Positions 50,583 to 60,841 of a DNA stretch of 64,000 bases are shown in pieces. The stretch lies in assembly GCA_945878865.1 (NCBI GenBank), contig CAMCUD010000002.1, positions 293,694 through 357,693 of the forward strand. The letters run 5' to 3'. The DNA comes from Bifidobacterium breve. GTDB taxonomy: Bacteria; Actinomycetota; Thermoleophilia; Solirubrobacterales; Solirubrobacteraceae. A model generated the notes under the pieces. The model was not told the origin of the DNA. It saw only the letters and a list, made by a program, of their open reading frames with translations, and ran no database searches. Each line of letters begins with the position of its first letter. The first letter of the stretch is position 1. A program made the position numbers and the translations under genes.

Positions 50583-51502
50583 CCGTCGTCGTGGCCGCGC
50601 CCGTGCAGGACGGCCACGATGATCCCGCCGACGAGCACGCCGAGCAGGGCGGAGGCGATGGTGTTCGTCAGCCAGCCCGCGACGCCGCCGACCGCGCCGA
50701 GCGCGTGGTGGACATCCTCTTCGAGGTGGTGCACCCAGTCGTAGAGGGCATGCACGCCGAGCTCATCCAGGCCGACGAGCAGGATGTGGCCGCCGACCCA
50801 CAGCATCGCCGCGATGCCGACCTTCGCCAGCACCGAGAGGACGACCGGCATCGCGCGCACGAGCCCCCGGCCGAACGACGCTCCGGCGCCTGAGCCGCCG
50901 CGCGCGAGCCGCAGCCCGACGTCGTCCATCTTCACGATGAGCCCGACGACGCCGTAGACGCCCGCGGTGATCGCCAGCGCGACGAAGGCGAGGATGAGCG
51001 CACGGGAGAGCAGCGGCTCGTCGGCGACCTCGTCGAGGGCGATGACCATGATCTCCGCCGACAGGATGAAGTCGGTTCTGATGGCACTGCCGACGAGCGT
51101 CTCCTCGTCCTGGGGCTCCGTGGCCTCCTCAGCGTGGGCCGCGCCCGGGTTGACGAGCTCCCAGAGCTTCTCCGCGCCCTCGTAACAGAGGTACGCGCCG
51201 CCGACCATGAGGATGGGCGTGAGCAGCCACGGCAGCAGCTCGCTGAGCGCGAGCGCGGCGGGCAGGATGATCAGCAGCTTGTTGCGCAGCGAGCCGACGG
51301 CGATGCGCTTGATCACCGGCAGCTCGCGGTCCGGCGTGAAGCCCTGGACGTAGCGCGGTGTGACCGCGGCGTCGTCGACGATCACGCCCGTCGCCTTCAT
51401 GCTCGCCCGGCTGGCGCCCGCGGCCACGTCGTCGATCGACGCCGAGGCGGCGCGGACGAGCGCCGCGACATCGTCGAGGAGGGCGGCGAGGCCCGCGCTC
51501 AC
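50576..51502 (-). CDS. DUF808 membrane protein
   Basis: 308 residues. About six to eight hydrophobic helices, with KATGVIVDDAAVTPRYVQGF near the N-terminus, a characteristic stretch of DUF808 (YedI-like) proteins, then LIILPAALALSELLPWL, PILMVGGAYLCYEGAEK and TDFILSAEIMVIALDEV. Function is unknown in the family. GTG start. Confidence 0.88.
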   Translation of the reverse strand: MSAGLAALLDDVAALVRAASASIDDVAAGASRASMKATGVIVDDAAVTPRYVQGFTPDRELPVIKRIAVGSLRNKLLIILPAALALSELLPWLLTPILMVGGAYLCYEGAEKLWELVNPGAAHAEEATEPQDEETLVGSAIRTDFILSAEIMVIALDEVADEPLLSRALILAFVALAITAGVYGVVGLIVKMDDVGLRLARGGSGAGASFGRGLVRAMPVVLSVLAKVGIAAMLWVGGHILLVGLDELGVHALYDWVHHLEEDVHHALGAVGGVAGWLTNTIASALLGVLVGGIIVAVLHGRGHDDGH

Positions 51503-51595
51503 AGCACGCCCCCGCGAGGCGACGCGTTGGGCGTGCTCGGCGACTTCACGGGCGGGAGGGTAGGGAATGTGCTTGACGACGTGTCTGCCGCGGCG

Positions 51596-52729
51596 TCAGC
51601 CCAGGCGCGCGCGCAGGACGCGCAGGGCGTTGCCGTGGCAGACCTGCGCCGCGCGCTCGGCGCCCAGGCGATCGTCGAGCGCCGCGGCGAGCGCGCGCAT
51701 GCGGCCCTCGTGCTCGAGGCCCGGCAGCGCGGGCTTGATGTAGCCGTCGAGATCGGAGCCGATGGCGGCGTGGTCCCAGGATCCCGTGACGGCGGCGATG
51801 CGCTCGGCGTGGGCGCAGAGCAGGTCGAGCGTGTCGTCGAAGGAGGTCGCGCGGGCGAGCCCGTCCTCGACGTAGTGCCGGCAGGCGATCACGCCGAGCA
51901 CGCCGCCGCGCCGCGCGACCCGCAGGATCGCGTCGTCGCTCATCGTGTAGGCGAGGCGGCCGAAGTGGCAGGCCATGTGCGAGGCGATCACCGGCTGCGT
52001 GCGGGTGGGGTCGAGGAGGTCCAGGAGGTCCATGGTCTCCGCGAACGCCGCGTCGCTCATGTGCGTGACGTCGACGAGGATGCCCTGCTCGACCATCGCC
52101 TGGACGGCTGCGCGCCCCGTTGGGCCGAGGCCCACGTCGGCCGGCTGGCGGAACAGCATCCGGTAGGCCCAGTCGGGAAGGAACGGCAGCGCGGGGGCGA
52201 CGGTGGCGACCTGCCGCCAGAAGAGGTGCGCCACCGTGATGTACGCGACGCCGCGGTGCGCCAGCTCGGCGACCGACGCCGGGACCGCCTCGGGGCCGCC
52301 GAGCTGCACGGCGCCCTCCACGGCGTGCACGAACGCGATGCGGCCCTCGGCCATGCAGCGGTCGAGCGCCTCGGCCGTCCGCACGAGCTCGGCGTCCGGG
52401 CGCGGCGCGAGGTCGGTCTCCACCGCGTCGAGCGTCTCGAGCAGCCGGGCGAAGTACGCATCGCGCGGCGGCGCGTCGTACCGGCTGGACGGGTCGAGCT
52501 CGGTCCACGGGTTGTAGGCGACCGACAGCACGACGCCGACGTCGCCGTCGCGCAGCAGTGGAACCGTCACGCCCGGCGTTCCCCCGGGTCCCTCGTAGTT
52601 GGCCACCCGGGAGACGAGGTCGACGATCTTCGCGCGGACCCGCTGCGCCGACCACGACGTGAGCAGCTCGTGCGTGTCCGCGGCGGGCACGACGTGCATC
52701 GGGTAGTGGGCGTGCAGGTCGACGAGCAT
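51596..52729 (-). CDS. membrane dipeptidase (peptidase M19, renal dipeptidase-like)
   Basis: 377 residues. Zinc ligands: VDLHAHYP (His and His), VHAVEGAVQ (bridging Glu), DVTHMSDAAF and ASHMACHF (His), with Asp in AIGSDLDGY. This is the metal site of M19 dipeptidases, which cleave L-X dipeptides and can act on D-amino-acid amides. The start at 52729 is chosen from the N-terminal motif; no clear Shine-Dalgarno site is seen. It diverges from the WS/DGAT gene. Confidence 0.88.
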   Translation of the reverse strand: MLVDLHAHYPMHVVPAADTHELLTSWSAQRVRAKIVDLVSRVANYEGPGGTPGVTVPLLRDGDVGVVLSVAYNPWTELDPSSRYDAPPRDAYFARLLETLDAVETDLAPRPDAELVRTAEALDRCMAEGRIAFVHAVEGAVQLGGPEAVPASVAELAHRGVAYITVAHLFWRQVATVAPALPFLPDWAYRMLFRQPADVGLGPTGRAAVQAMVEQGILVDVTHMSDAAFAETMDLLDLLDPTRTQPVIASHMACHFGRLAYTMSDDAILRVARRGGVLGVIACRHYVEDGLARATSFDDTLDLLCAHAERIAAVTGSWDHAAIGSDLDGYIKPALPGLEHEGRMRALAAALDDRLGAERAAQVCHGNALRVLRARLG

Positions 52730-52878
52730 GGGGTGGGGCCCGCTCGACGCTACTCGCGTCCCGGCACGGTGTCGACCGCATGTCCGCAAGAGCTACGGAC
52801 GCGATTGGGTGGCTCGCCCGATGCGCGCGACACCGCGCCGACCTACGGTCAGGGCAGTCCGCCGGAGAGGAGCCGGAG

Positions 52879-54258
52879 ATGGGTGACCAGCTGACGATTC
52901 TCGACACGATGTTCCTCGAGCTGGAACAGGTCGATCCGACCGCGCACATGCATATCGGCGCCGCGCTGGTCTTCGGCCCGCTGCCCGACGGCGGCGCGCC
53001 CGACGTCGAGGAGCTCCGGGCGCTCATCGGCGCGCGGATGGGGCTGCTGCCGCGCTTCGCCCAGCGCCTCTCCGCGCCCGAGGCCGGCCCGCTGACGTGG
53101 CTGACCTGGGAGCCCGCGCCGGACTTCGACATCCGCACGCACCTGCGCCACGCCACGCTGCCCGCCCCCGGCGGAGACGAGGAGCTCCGCGAGTGGCTCG
53201 GCGACTTCTGGTCGCACCGGCTCGACCGCCACCTGCCGCTCTGGGAGATCGTCCTGCTCGACGGGCTCGCCGACGGACGCTGGGCCATGGCGACGAAGAC
53301 GCACCACTGCCTCGTCGACGGCGTCGGTTCGCTGGACATCGGCGACCTGCTGCTCGACGCCGACCCCGACGCGCCACCCCCGCCTGAGGCGCCGCTCGCG
53401 CCCACCGGCGACACGGGCGCCGGGGGACGCTTCGCCCTCACCCCGGGCCTGCTGGCCCGAGGGGCGCGTGCGAGCCTCTCGGCGGCGCGCCACCCGCGGC
53501 GCACCGTCGGGCAGATGGTGGCCGCCGCCGATCTCATCGTCCGCGACGAGATCCTCGCGGCGCCGCACACGAGCCTGAACAAGCCCCTGAGCGGCACCCG
53601 GCACTACCGGTGGCTGACGCTGTCGCTCGACGACCTCGCCGAAGTCCGCACCCGGCTGGGCGGCACGCTCAACGACGCGGTCCTGGCGATCTGCACCGGC
53701 GGGTTGCGGGCGCTCCTGCTGGCACGCGGCGAGGAGGTGCCGACGACGCTGCGCGCGCAGATCCCCGTGAACGTCCGCAGCGAGGGCACCCGCGACCTCG
53801 GCAACGAGCTCACGTCGCTCTTCGTGGAGCTCCCGGTCGGCGAGCCGGACCCGCTCGCCCGTCACGCCCGGATCCTCGCCGACGTCGAGGCGCGCAAGCA
53901 CGGCAGCCAGAAGCCCGGGGGCAGCGCGATCGTCCGCGTCGCCGACCTCGCGCCGCCGATCGCAGGGGAGCTGCTGGCGCGCAGCATGTTCGGCTCGACC
54001 CGGATGTTCAACCTCACGATCACGAACGTCCCAGGTCCGAAGGAGCGCCGCTACGCACTCGGCGCGGAGCTCCAGGAGGTGCTGCCGCTCGTCCCGCTGT
54101 TCACCGGTCACGATGTCGGCATCGCGGCTGTGAGCTACGCGGGCGAGCTCGTGATCGGCGTCAACGCCGACCGCGTCGCGGCACCGGACGTCGACGTGCT
54201 CGCCGACGGGCTGGCGGAGGCCTTCGGGGAGCTGCGGCACGCGCACGCCACCCCCTGA
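52879..54258 (+). CDS. wax ester synthase/diacylglycerol acyltransferase (WS/DGAT)
   Basis: 459 residues. Active-site motif HHCLVDG (His142, His143, Asp147, Gly148), PLW motif in HLPLWEI, and the C-terminal FNLTITNVPGP, all typical of Ab-type WS/DGAT acyltransferases. It esterifies acyl-CoA to a fatty alcohol or diacylglycerol to form storage lipid. GGAG precedes the ATG. The stop codon overlaps a terminator hairpin. Confidence 0.93.
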   Translation: MGDQLTILDTMFLELEQVDPTAHMHIGAALVFGPLPDGGAPDVEELRALIGARMGLLPRFAQRLSAPEAGPLTWLTWEPAPDFDIRTHLRHATLPAPGGDEELREWLGDFWSHRLDRHLPLWEIVLLDGLADGRWAMATKTHHCLVDGVGSLDIGDLLLDADPDAPPPPEAPLAPTGDTGAGGRFALTPGLLARGARASLSAARHPRRTVGQMVAAADLIVRDEILAAPHTSLNKPLSGTRHYRWLTLSLDDLAEVRTRLGGTLNDAVLAICTGGLRALLLARGEEVPTTLRAQIPVNVRSEGTRDLGNELTSLFVELPVGEPDPLARHARILADVEARKHGSQKPGGSAIVRVADLAPPIAGELLARSMFGSTRMFNLTITNVPGPKERRYALGAELQEVLPLVPLFTGHDVGIAAVSYAGELVIGVNADRVAAPDVDVLADGLAEAFGELRHAHATP

Positions 54259-54267
54259 TCGGGGGGT
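54250..54267 (+). terminator. terminator of the WS/DGAT gene
   Basis: ACCCCC (54250-54255) pairs with GGGGGT (54262-54267), loop TGATCG containing the stop codon, followed by TT. Confidence 0.55.
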
Positions 54268-54352
54268 TTCCCGGCACGCCGAGTCGGTCTCTACGGCATG
54301 ATCAGAACAGACCCGCGCTGGGTGGAGCGCGGCAAGGAGAGGAGCAGTGCCG

Positions 54353-56140
54353 ATGACCGTCCAGACCGCGACGACGCTTGCGGAGGCGTTCCTGGAAACC
54401 GTCGACCGGCGCGCCGACGACGTGGCGCTGCGGACGAAGGAGGATGAGGTCGCGATCACCTGGGCGCAGTGGCGCGACCGGTCGGCCGCGATCGCCGCCG
54501 GTCTGCAGGGTCTCGGCCTGGAGCGCGAGCAGTGCGTCGGGCTCATGCTCGGCAACCGCCCCGAGTTCCACCTCGTCGACGTCGGGATCGTGCTCGCGGG
54601 CGGCACGCCGTTCTCGATCTACCAGACGTCCTCGCCCGAGCAGATCCAGTACATGGTCACCGACGCGGACGCGAAGATCCTCGTCACCGAGCCGGTCTTC
54701 CTCCCAGTCGTCCTGAAGGCCCGCGAGGGGCTGCCGGGCGTCGAGCACATCATCGTCGTGGATCCCGAGGGGGACCTCCCGGAGAGCGCGATCTCGCTCT
54801 CCGATCTCGAAGCCCGGGGCGCCGAGGCCGGGTTCGATCTCGAGGCGGCCGTCGACGCGCTGAGCGCGGACGACGTCCTCACGCTCATCTACACGTCCGG
54901 GACCACCGGGCCGCCGAAGGGCGTCCAGCTCTCGCACAACAATCTGCTGTCGGCGGTGCGGGCGATCGAGGCGATGGTCTCCTTCGACGACGACTCGAGG
55001 GTCATCTCGTGGCTGCCCAGCGCGCACATCGCCGAGCGCGCCGCGCACCACTACCTGCCGATCGCCTACGGCATCCAGGTCACGAGCTGTCCGGACCCGC
55101 GGCAGGTCGTCTCCTACCTGCCGACGGTCCAGCCGAGCTGGTTCTTCGCCGTCCCGCGCATCTGGGAGAAGCTCAAGGCCGGTCTGGAGGCGATGGTCGC
55201 CTCGCAGCCGCCGGAGAAGCAGCAGGGCCTGCAGGCCGCGCTCGACGCCTCCATCCAGAAGGTACGTCTCGAGCAGGCCGGCGAAGAGGTCCCCGAGGAG
55301 CTCGCCGCGGCAGTCGCGAAGGCCGACGAGGAGATCTTCAGCGGCATCCGCCAGATGCTCGGCTTCTCGAACATCAAGGCCGTGAACGTCGGCGCGGCGC
55401 CGACGCCCGTGGAGGTCATCGAGTTCTTCCACGCGATCGGCGTGCCGGTCGCGGAGATCTGGGGGATGAGCGAGACGTGCGGCGCGGGCGCGGCGAACCG
55501 GCCGGGCCGGATCAAGATCGGCACCGTCGGCGAGCCGGCCCCGGGGTTTGAGATCAAGCTCGCCGAGGACGGCGAGGTGCTTGTGCGCGCCGAGGCCGTG
55601 ATGCTCGGCTACCGCAACCTGCCGGACAAGACCGCCGAGACGATCGACGACGACGGCTGGCTGCACACCGGCGACATCGGCGAGTTCACGGACGACGGCT
55701 ACCTGAAGATCGTCGACCGCAAGAAGGAGCTCATCATCAACGCGGCGGGCAAGAACATGTCGCCGTCGAACATCGAGGCGACGCTGAAGTCCGCCTCGCC
55801 GCTCATCGGACAGGCGTGCGTGATCGGCGACGCCCGCCCCTACAACACCGCGGTGATCGTCCTCGACGCCGACTTCGCCCCGATGTGGGCGCAGCAGCAC
55901 GGCATCGAGGATGCGTCGCTCGAGGCGCTTTCGCGCGACGAGCGGGTGCGCGCGGCGGTGCAGGAGGGCGTCGACGCGGCGAACGCCAAGCTCTCGCGCG
56001 TCGAGCAGATCAAGAAGTTCTTCCTTGTGCAGGGCGACTGGCTGCCCGGCGGCGACGAGCTCACCCCGACGATGAAGCTCAAGCGCCGGCCGATCGACGC
56101 GAAGTACGCCGAGGAGATCGAGGCGCTCTACGCGGGCTGA
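54353..56140 (+). CDS. long-chain acyl-CoA synthetase (FadD15-like)
   Basis: 595 residues. ANL motifs: LIYTSGTTGPPKGVQLSHNN, gate-residue-region WLPSAHIAERAAHHY, EIWGMSETCGAGA, HTGDIGEFTDDGYLKIVDRK and the C-terminal TMKLKRR. The length and gate stretch fit long-chain ligases with a helical insert (QPPEKQQGLQAALDASIQKV). Either GTG 54347 or ATG 54353 could start; AGGAG runs are close to both. It supplies acyl-CoA to WS/DGAT or beta-oxidation. Confidence 0.92.
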   Translation: MTVQTATTLAEAFLETVDRRADDVALRTKEDEVAITWAQWRDRSAAIAAGLQGLGLEREQCVGLMLGNRPEFHLVDVGIVLAGGTPFSIYQTSSPEQIQYMVTDADAKILVTEPVFLPVVLKAREGLPGVEHIIVVDPEGDLPESAISLSDLEARGAEAGFDLEAAVDALSADDVLTLIYTSGTTGPPKGVQLSHNNLLSAVRAIEAMVSFDDDSRVISWLPSAHIAERAAHHYLPIAYGIQVTSCPDPRQVVSYLPTVQPSWFFAVPRIWEKLKAGLEAMVASQPPEKQQGLQAALDASIQKVRLEQAGEEVPEELAAAVAKADEEIFSGIRQMLGFSNIKAVNVGAAPTPVEVIEFFHAIGVPVAEIWGMSETCGAGAANRPGRIKIGTVGEPAPGFEIKLAEDGEVLVRAEAVMLGYRNLPDKTAETIDDDGWLHTGDIGEFTDDGYLKIVDRKKELIINAAGKNMSPSNIEATLKSASPLIGQACVIGDARPYNTAVIVLDADFAPMWAQQHGIEDASLEALSRDERVRAAVQEGVDAANAKLSRVEQIKKFFLVQGDWLPGGDELTPTMKLKRRPIDAKYAEEIEALYAG

Positions 56141-56226
56141 CGGCCCCGTCGACCCCCCGGACAAGGGACTTTGGCCGGGGGGATGAAGCGCGGCGGCGGC
56201 CGGCGCGCCATGCTCTCGGTGTGCCC

Positions 56227-57651
56227 ATGATCGACGTCGAACCCGTGGCGGCGGACGGCGCCCCGTACGACGAGGCGCAATCCGCCGATCCCGTCGCGCG
56301 CGGGGCGTACGACGCGGTGCTCGCCGCCCTGGGCGGCGTCGATCGCGCCGCGCTGCGCGACGACGTCGCCGCGCGCCTGCACGCGGCCGGTGTGCGGTTC
56401 GGCGGCGACGACGGCTGGCCGTTCGTCGTCGACCCGGTCCCGCGCATCTTCAGCGCGGGGGAGTGGGCCCGGCTCGCGGCGGGGCTCGAGCAAAGGGTCC
56501 GTGCGCTCGACGCCTTCGTCCGCGACGCCTACGGCGAGCGCATCGCGGTCGCCGAGGGCATCGTCACCGACGCAGAGATCGAGGGCACGGAGGGCTACGA
56601 GGCGATGCTCCAGGGCCGCTGGCCGAGCGGGACGCCGGCACTCGGCGTGAGCGGGCTGGACATCGTCCGCGACACCGACGGCACGCTGCTGGTGCTCGAG
56701 GACAACCTGCGCACCCCGTCGGGCACGTCGTACTCGGCCGCGGCCCGGCGGGCGGTGACCGACGCCCTGCGCGCGGCCGGGATCACCGTGCCGCACATCC
56801 GCGCGATCGGGCCGGCGTACGTGGAGCTGCTCGGCGCCGCGCTGCGCGCCGCCGCGCCCGCGGGGGTCGACGAGCCGCAGGCGGTCGTGCTCACCGACGG
56901 GCCGGCGTCGGTGGCCTACTACGAGCACGCGCGGCTGGCCCGCGCGTTGAACATCCCGCTCGTCACCCTCGGGCAGCTCGAGCGCGACCGCGCCGGAGGC
57001 CTGCGCCGCCGGTTGCCCGGCGGGCGCAACGCGCCGGTCGACGTCATCTACCGGCGCACGGACAGCGACCTCGTCCACACGCCCGACGGCGCGCTGACGA
57101 TGGTGGCCGCCGCGCTCGTCGAGCCGTGGCTGGAGGGCCGCGTCGGCATCGTCAACGGATTCGGCACGGGGGTCGCCGACGACAAGCTCATCCACGGAGC
57201 CGTCGAGGAGCTCGTCCGCCTGTTCCTCGGCGAGGAGCCGCTCCTGCGCTCCGTCCCGACGCTCAAGCTCGGCGACCCCGACGCACTCGAGCAGGTCCTC
57301 GACGACCCGCGCGCGTACGTGATCAAGGCGCGCTACGGCGAGGGCGGCAAGGGCGTGACGGTCTGCCGTGACGTCGCCGACGACACCCTCGCCGCGCTGC
57401 TTGCCGACGTGCGCGCCGATCCCGGCGCCTGGATTGCCCAGCGGGTGGTTGCACTCTCGACGCACCCGACCGTCACGCAGGACGGCACGCTCGAGCCCCG
57501 CCACGTCGACCTGCGCCCGTACATCTTCTTCACCGAGGACGGGCCGAGGGCGGCACCTGGCGGTCTGACGCGGGTCGCGCTGCGCCGCGGCTCGCTTGTC
57601 GTGAACTCCTCGCAGCAGGGTGGGGCTAAGGACACCTGGGTCCTCGAGTGA
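56227..57651 (+). CDS. circularly permuted ATP-grasp protein (type 2)
   Basis: 474 residues. Family motifs: VVDPVPRIFSAGEWARL, GLDIVRDTDGTLLVLEDNLR, PSGTSYSAAARRAV, DVIYRRTDSD, VNGFGTGVADDKL, and VIKARYGEGGKGV. Homologues form unusual amide/peptide bonds, often next to an alpha-E (DUF403) gene and a transglutaminase; neither is adjacent here. The start could be GTG 56221 or ATG 56227. Confidence 0.85.
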   Translation: MIDVEPVAADGAPYDEAQSADPVARGAYDAVLAALGGVDRAALRDDVAARLHAAGVRFGGDDGWPFVVDPVPRIFSAGEWARLAAGLEQRVRALDAFVRDAYGERIAVAEGIVTDAEIEGTEGYEAMLQGRWPSGTPALGVSGLDIVRDTDGTLLVLEDNLRTPSGTSYSAAARRAVTDALRAAGITVPHIRAIGPAYVELLGAALRAAAPAGVDEPQAVVLTDGPASVAYYEHARLARALNIPLVTLGQLERDRAGGLRRRLPGGRNAPVDVIYRRTDSDLVHTPDGALTMVAAALVEPWLEGRVGIVNGFGTGVADDKLIHGAVEELVRLFLGEEPLLRSVPTLKLGDPDALEQVLDDPRAYVIKARYGEGGKGVTVCRDVADDTLAALLADVRADPGAWIAQRVVALSTHPTVTQDGTLEPRHVDLRPYIFFTEDGPRAAPGGLTRVALRRGSLVVNSSQQGGAKDTWVLE

Positions 57652-57700
57652 CTGTCGCCATGCGACACCCCGCCCGGGCGTGCGCGCATACGATCATCCG

Positions 57701-58956
<1,256 letters not shown>

Positions 58957-58957
<1 letters not shown>

Positions 58958-60042
58958 TGGCCGTCCCGCTCGCACCCGACGACATCGTCGCCACGCGCGA
59001 TGCGATCGACCCTGACGCGCGTGAGCCGCTCGTCATCCTCGACACCCTCACCGCGTTCCTCGACGCGCACGGCATCGGCGAGGAGGGCAGCACGCCCGAG
59101 CTGACGCCGATCGGCGACGGGCACTCCAACGTCACGTTCCTGGTGGACCGCGGCGGCACCGAGGTGGTGCTGCGCCGGCCGCCGCGCGGGCCGCTGCCGC
59201 CCAGCGCACACGACGTGCTGCGCGAGGCGCGCGTGATCGGGGCGCTCGACGGCCGCGCGCGGGTGCCGAAGGTCCTGGCCGTCGGCGACGACCCGGCGGT
59301 CATCGGCGCGCCGTTCTATGTCATGGCGAAGGTCGACGGGGACGTCCTCGTGGACACGCTTCCCGAGCGCTTCGAGCCAGAGGCCGAACGCAGGCGGATC
59401 GGCGAGGAGCTCATCGACGCGCTCGTCGAGCTGCACGCCGTCGACTGGCGCGCTGCCGGGCTGGAGGGCTTCGGCAAGCCCGAGGGCTACCTCGAGCGCC
59501 AGCTGCGGCGCTTCACCGGCCTGTGGGACCACAACAAGACGCGCGAGATCCCGGCGGTGGAGCGCATCGGCGCATGGCTGGCCGAGCGCCGGCCGGAGTC
59601 GCCGACCGCGACGATCGTGCACGGCGACTTCCGCCTCGGCAACACGCTCTACGCCGAGGGCACGCCGGCACGCCTCGCCGCGATCCTCGACTGGGAGATG
59701 GCGACGATCGGCGACCCGCTCGCCGACCTCGGCTACCTCCTCGTCATGTGGAGCGATCGCAACGACCCCGACGTCGGCGGCATGGACCTCTCGCCCGTCA
59801 CCAAGCAGCCCGGATTCCCCACCCGGGAGGAGCTCGTCGCCCGCTACGCCGAGCGCTCGGGGCGGTCGGTCGGTGACCTCGGCTGGTACCGGGTCTTCGC
59901 ATCGTGGAAGCTCCTCATCTTCATGGAGGGCAACTACAAGCGCGCGGTCTCCGGCACCACCGACGACCCGTTCATCCTGCAGTTCGGCTCGCTCATCGAG
60001 GGCCTCGCCGACCATGTCGAGGCGCTGACCCGCGATGCCTGA
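58957..60042 (+). CDS. APH-family phosphotransferase (ACAD11 kinase-domain/LvaA-like)
   Basis: 361 residues. Kinase-like fold: N-lobe IGDGHSNVTFLVDRGGTEVV and VLRRPPRGPLP; catalytic loop IVHGDFRLGNTL (Asp) and the metal-binding AILDWEMATIGDPLADLGY. The PPRGPLPPSAHDVLREARV segment is typical of the ACAD10/11 partner kinases, which phosphorylate the hydroxyl of 4-hydroxyacyl-CoA. It overlaps the ACAD by one base and the SDR by eight. Confidence 0.9.
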
Positions 60043-60781
60043 CTTCGGCGGGAAGGTCGCGGTCGTCACCGGGGGCGCGAGTGGCATCGGCGCGGCGACG
60101 TCGCGGATGCTCGCAGCCGCGGGGGCCAAGGTCGTCATCTCCGACCTCGACGAGCCCGGCGGCCGGCTCGTCGCCGACGAGATCGGCGGGGTCTTCATCC
60201 CGTGCGACGTCAGCGACTTCGACGCGAACGCGCGCCTGTTCGCGGAGATCACCGCGCAGCTGGGCGGGGTGGACCTCGTCCACCTCAACGCCGGCGTGTC
60301 GACGGGGTGCAGCATCGGGGAGGACTTCGACCTCGCGCTGTATCGCCGGGCGATGGGCGCCAACCTCGACGGCGTCGTCTTCGGCCTGCACCACGCGATC
60401 GCCGCCCTGAAGGCGCGCGGCGGGGGCGCGGTGGTCGCGACGGCGTCGCTCGCCGGGCTTGTCGGCATGCCCTTTGACAGCGTCTACACCGCGAACAAGC
60501 ACGCGGTCGTCGGGCTCGTGCGGTCGGCCGGGCCCGCGCTGGCACAGGACGGGATCCGGCTCAACGCGATCTGCCCGGGCTTCGCCGAGTCGGGCATCAC
60601 CGCGCCGATGGTCGAGATGCTCGAGCAGCAGGGCTTCCCGATGATGACGGCCGACGAGCCCGCCGCGGCGGCGATGCGGCTCTTCGCCGAAGACGTCAGC
60701 GGCGAATGCTGGTTCGTGCAGGCCGGGCGCGAGCCCGCGGCGTTCCAGTTCCGCGGCGTGCCCGGCCCGCGCCTGGACTGA
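60035..60781 (+). CDS. short-chain dehydrogenase/reductase
   Basis: 248 residues. TGGASGIG cofactor loop, NAGVS (Leu-Asn rather than Asn-Asn), catalytic Ser in ATASLAGLVG and Tyr/Lys in SVYTANKHAV. C-terminal ECWFVQAGREPAAFQ lacks the common IDGG ending. It is the third gene of the ACAD/APH operon and may oxidise or reduce a hydroxyl/keto group of the same substrate. Confidence 0.9.
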   Translation: MPDFGGKVAVVTGGASGIGAATSRMLAAAGAKVVISDLDEPGGRLVADEIGGVFIPCDVSDFDANARLFAEITAQLGGVDLVHLNAGVSTGCSIGEDFDLALYRRAMGANLDGVVFGLHHAIAALKARGGGAVVATASLAGLVGMPFDSVYTANKHAVVGLVRSAGPALAQDGIRLNAICPGFAESGITAPMVEMLEQQGFPMMTADEPAAAAMRLFAEDVSGECWFVQAGREPAAFQFRGVPGPRLD

Positions 60782-60789
60782 TCCCTGCT

Positions 60790-60822
60790 CCCGCCGCGCG
60801 CGGGGGGAGTGCGCGCGGCGGG
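60790..60822. terminator. bidirectional GC hairpin between convergent genes
   Basis: Perfect 12-base arms CCCGCCGCGCGC and GCGCGCGGCGGG with a 9-base loop, between the SDR stop (60781) and the secreted protein stop (60842) on opposite strands. No T tract either side. Confidence 0.7.
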
Positions 60823-60841
60823 GCGGGGTGCTCGTGGCAGC

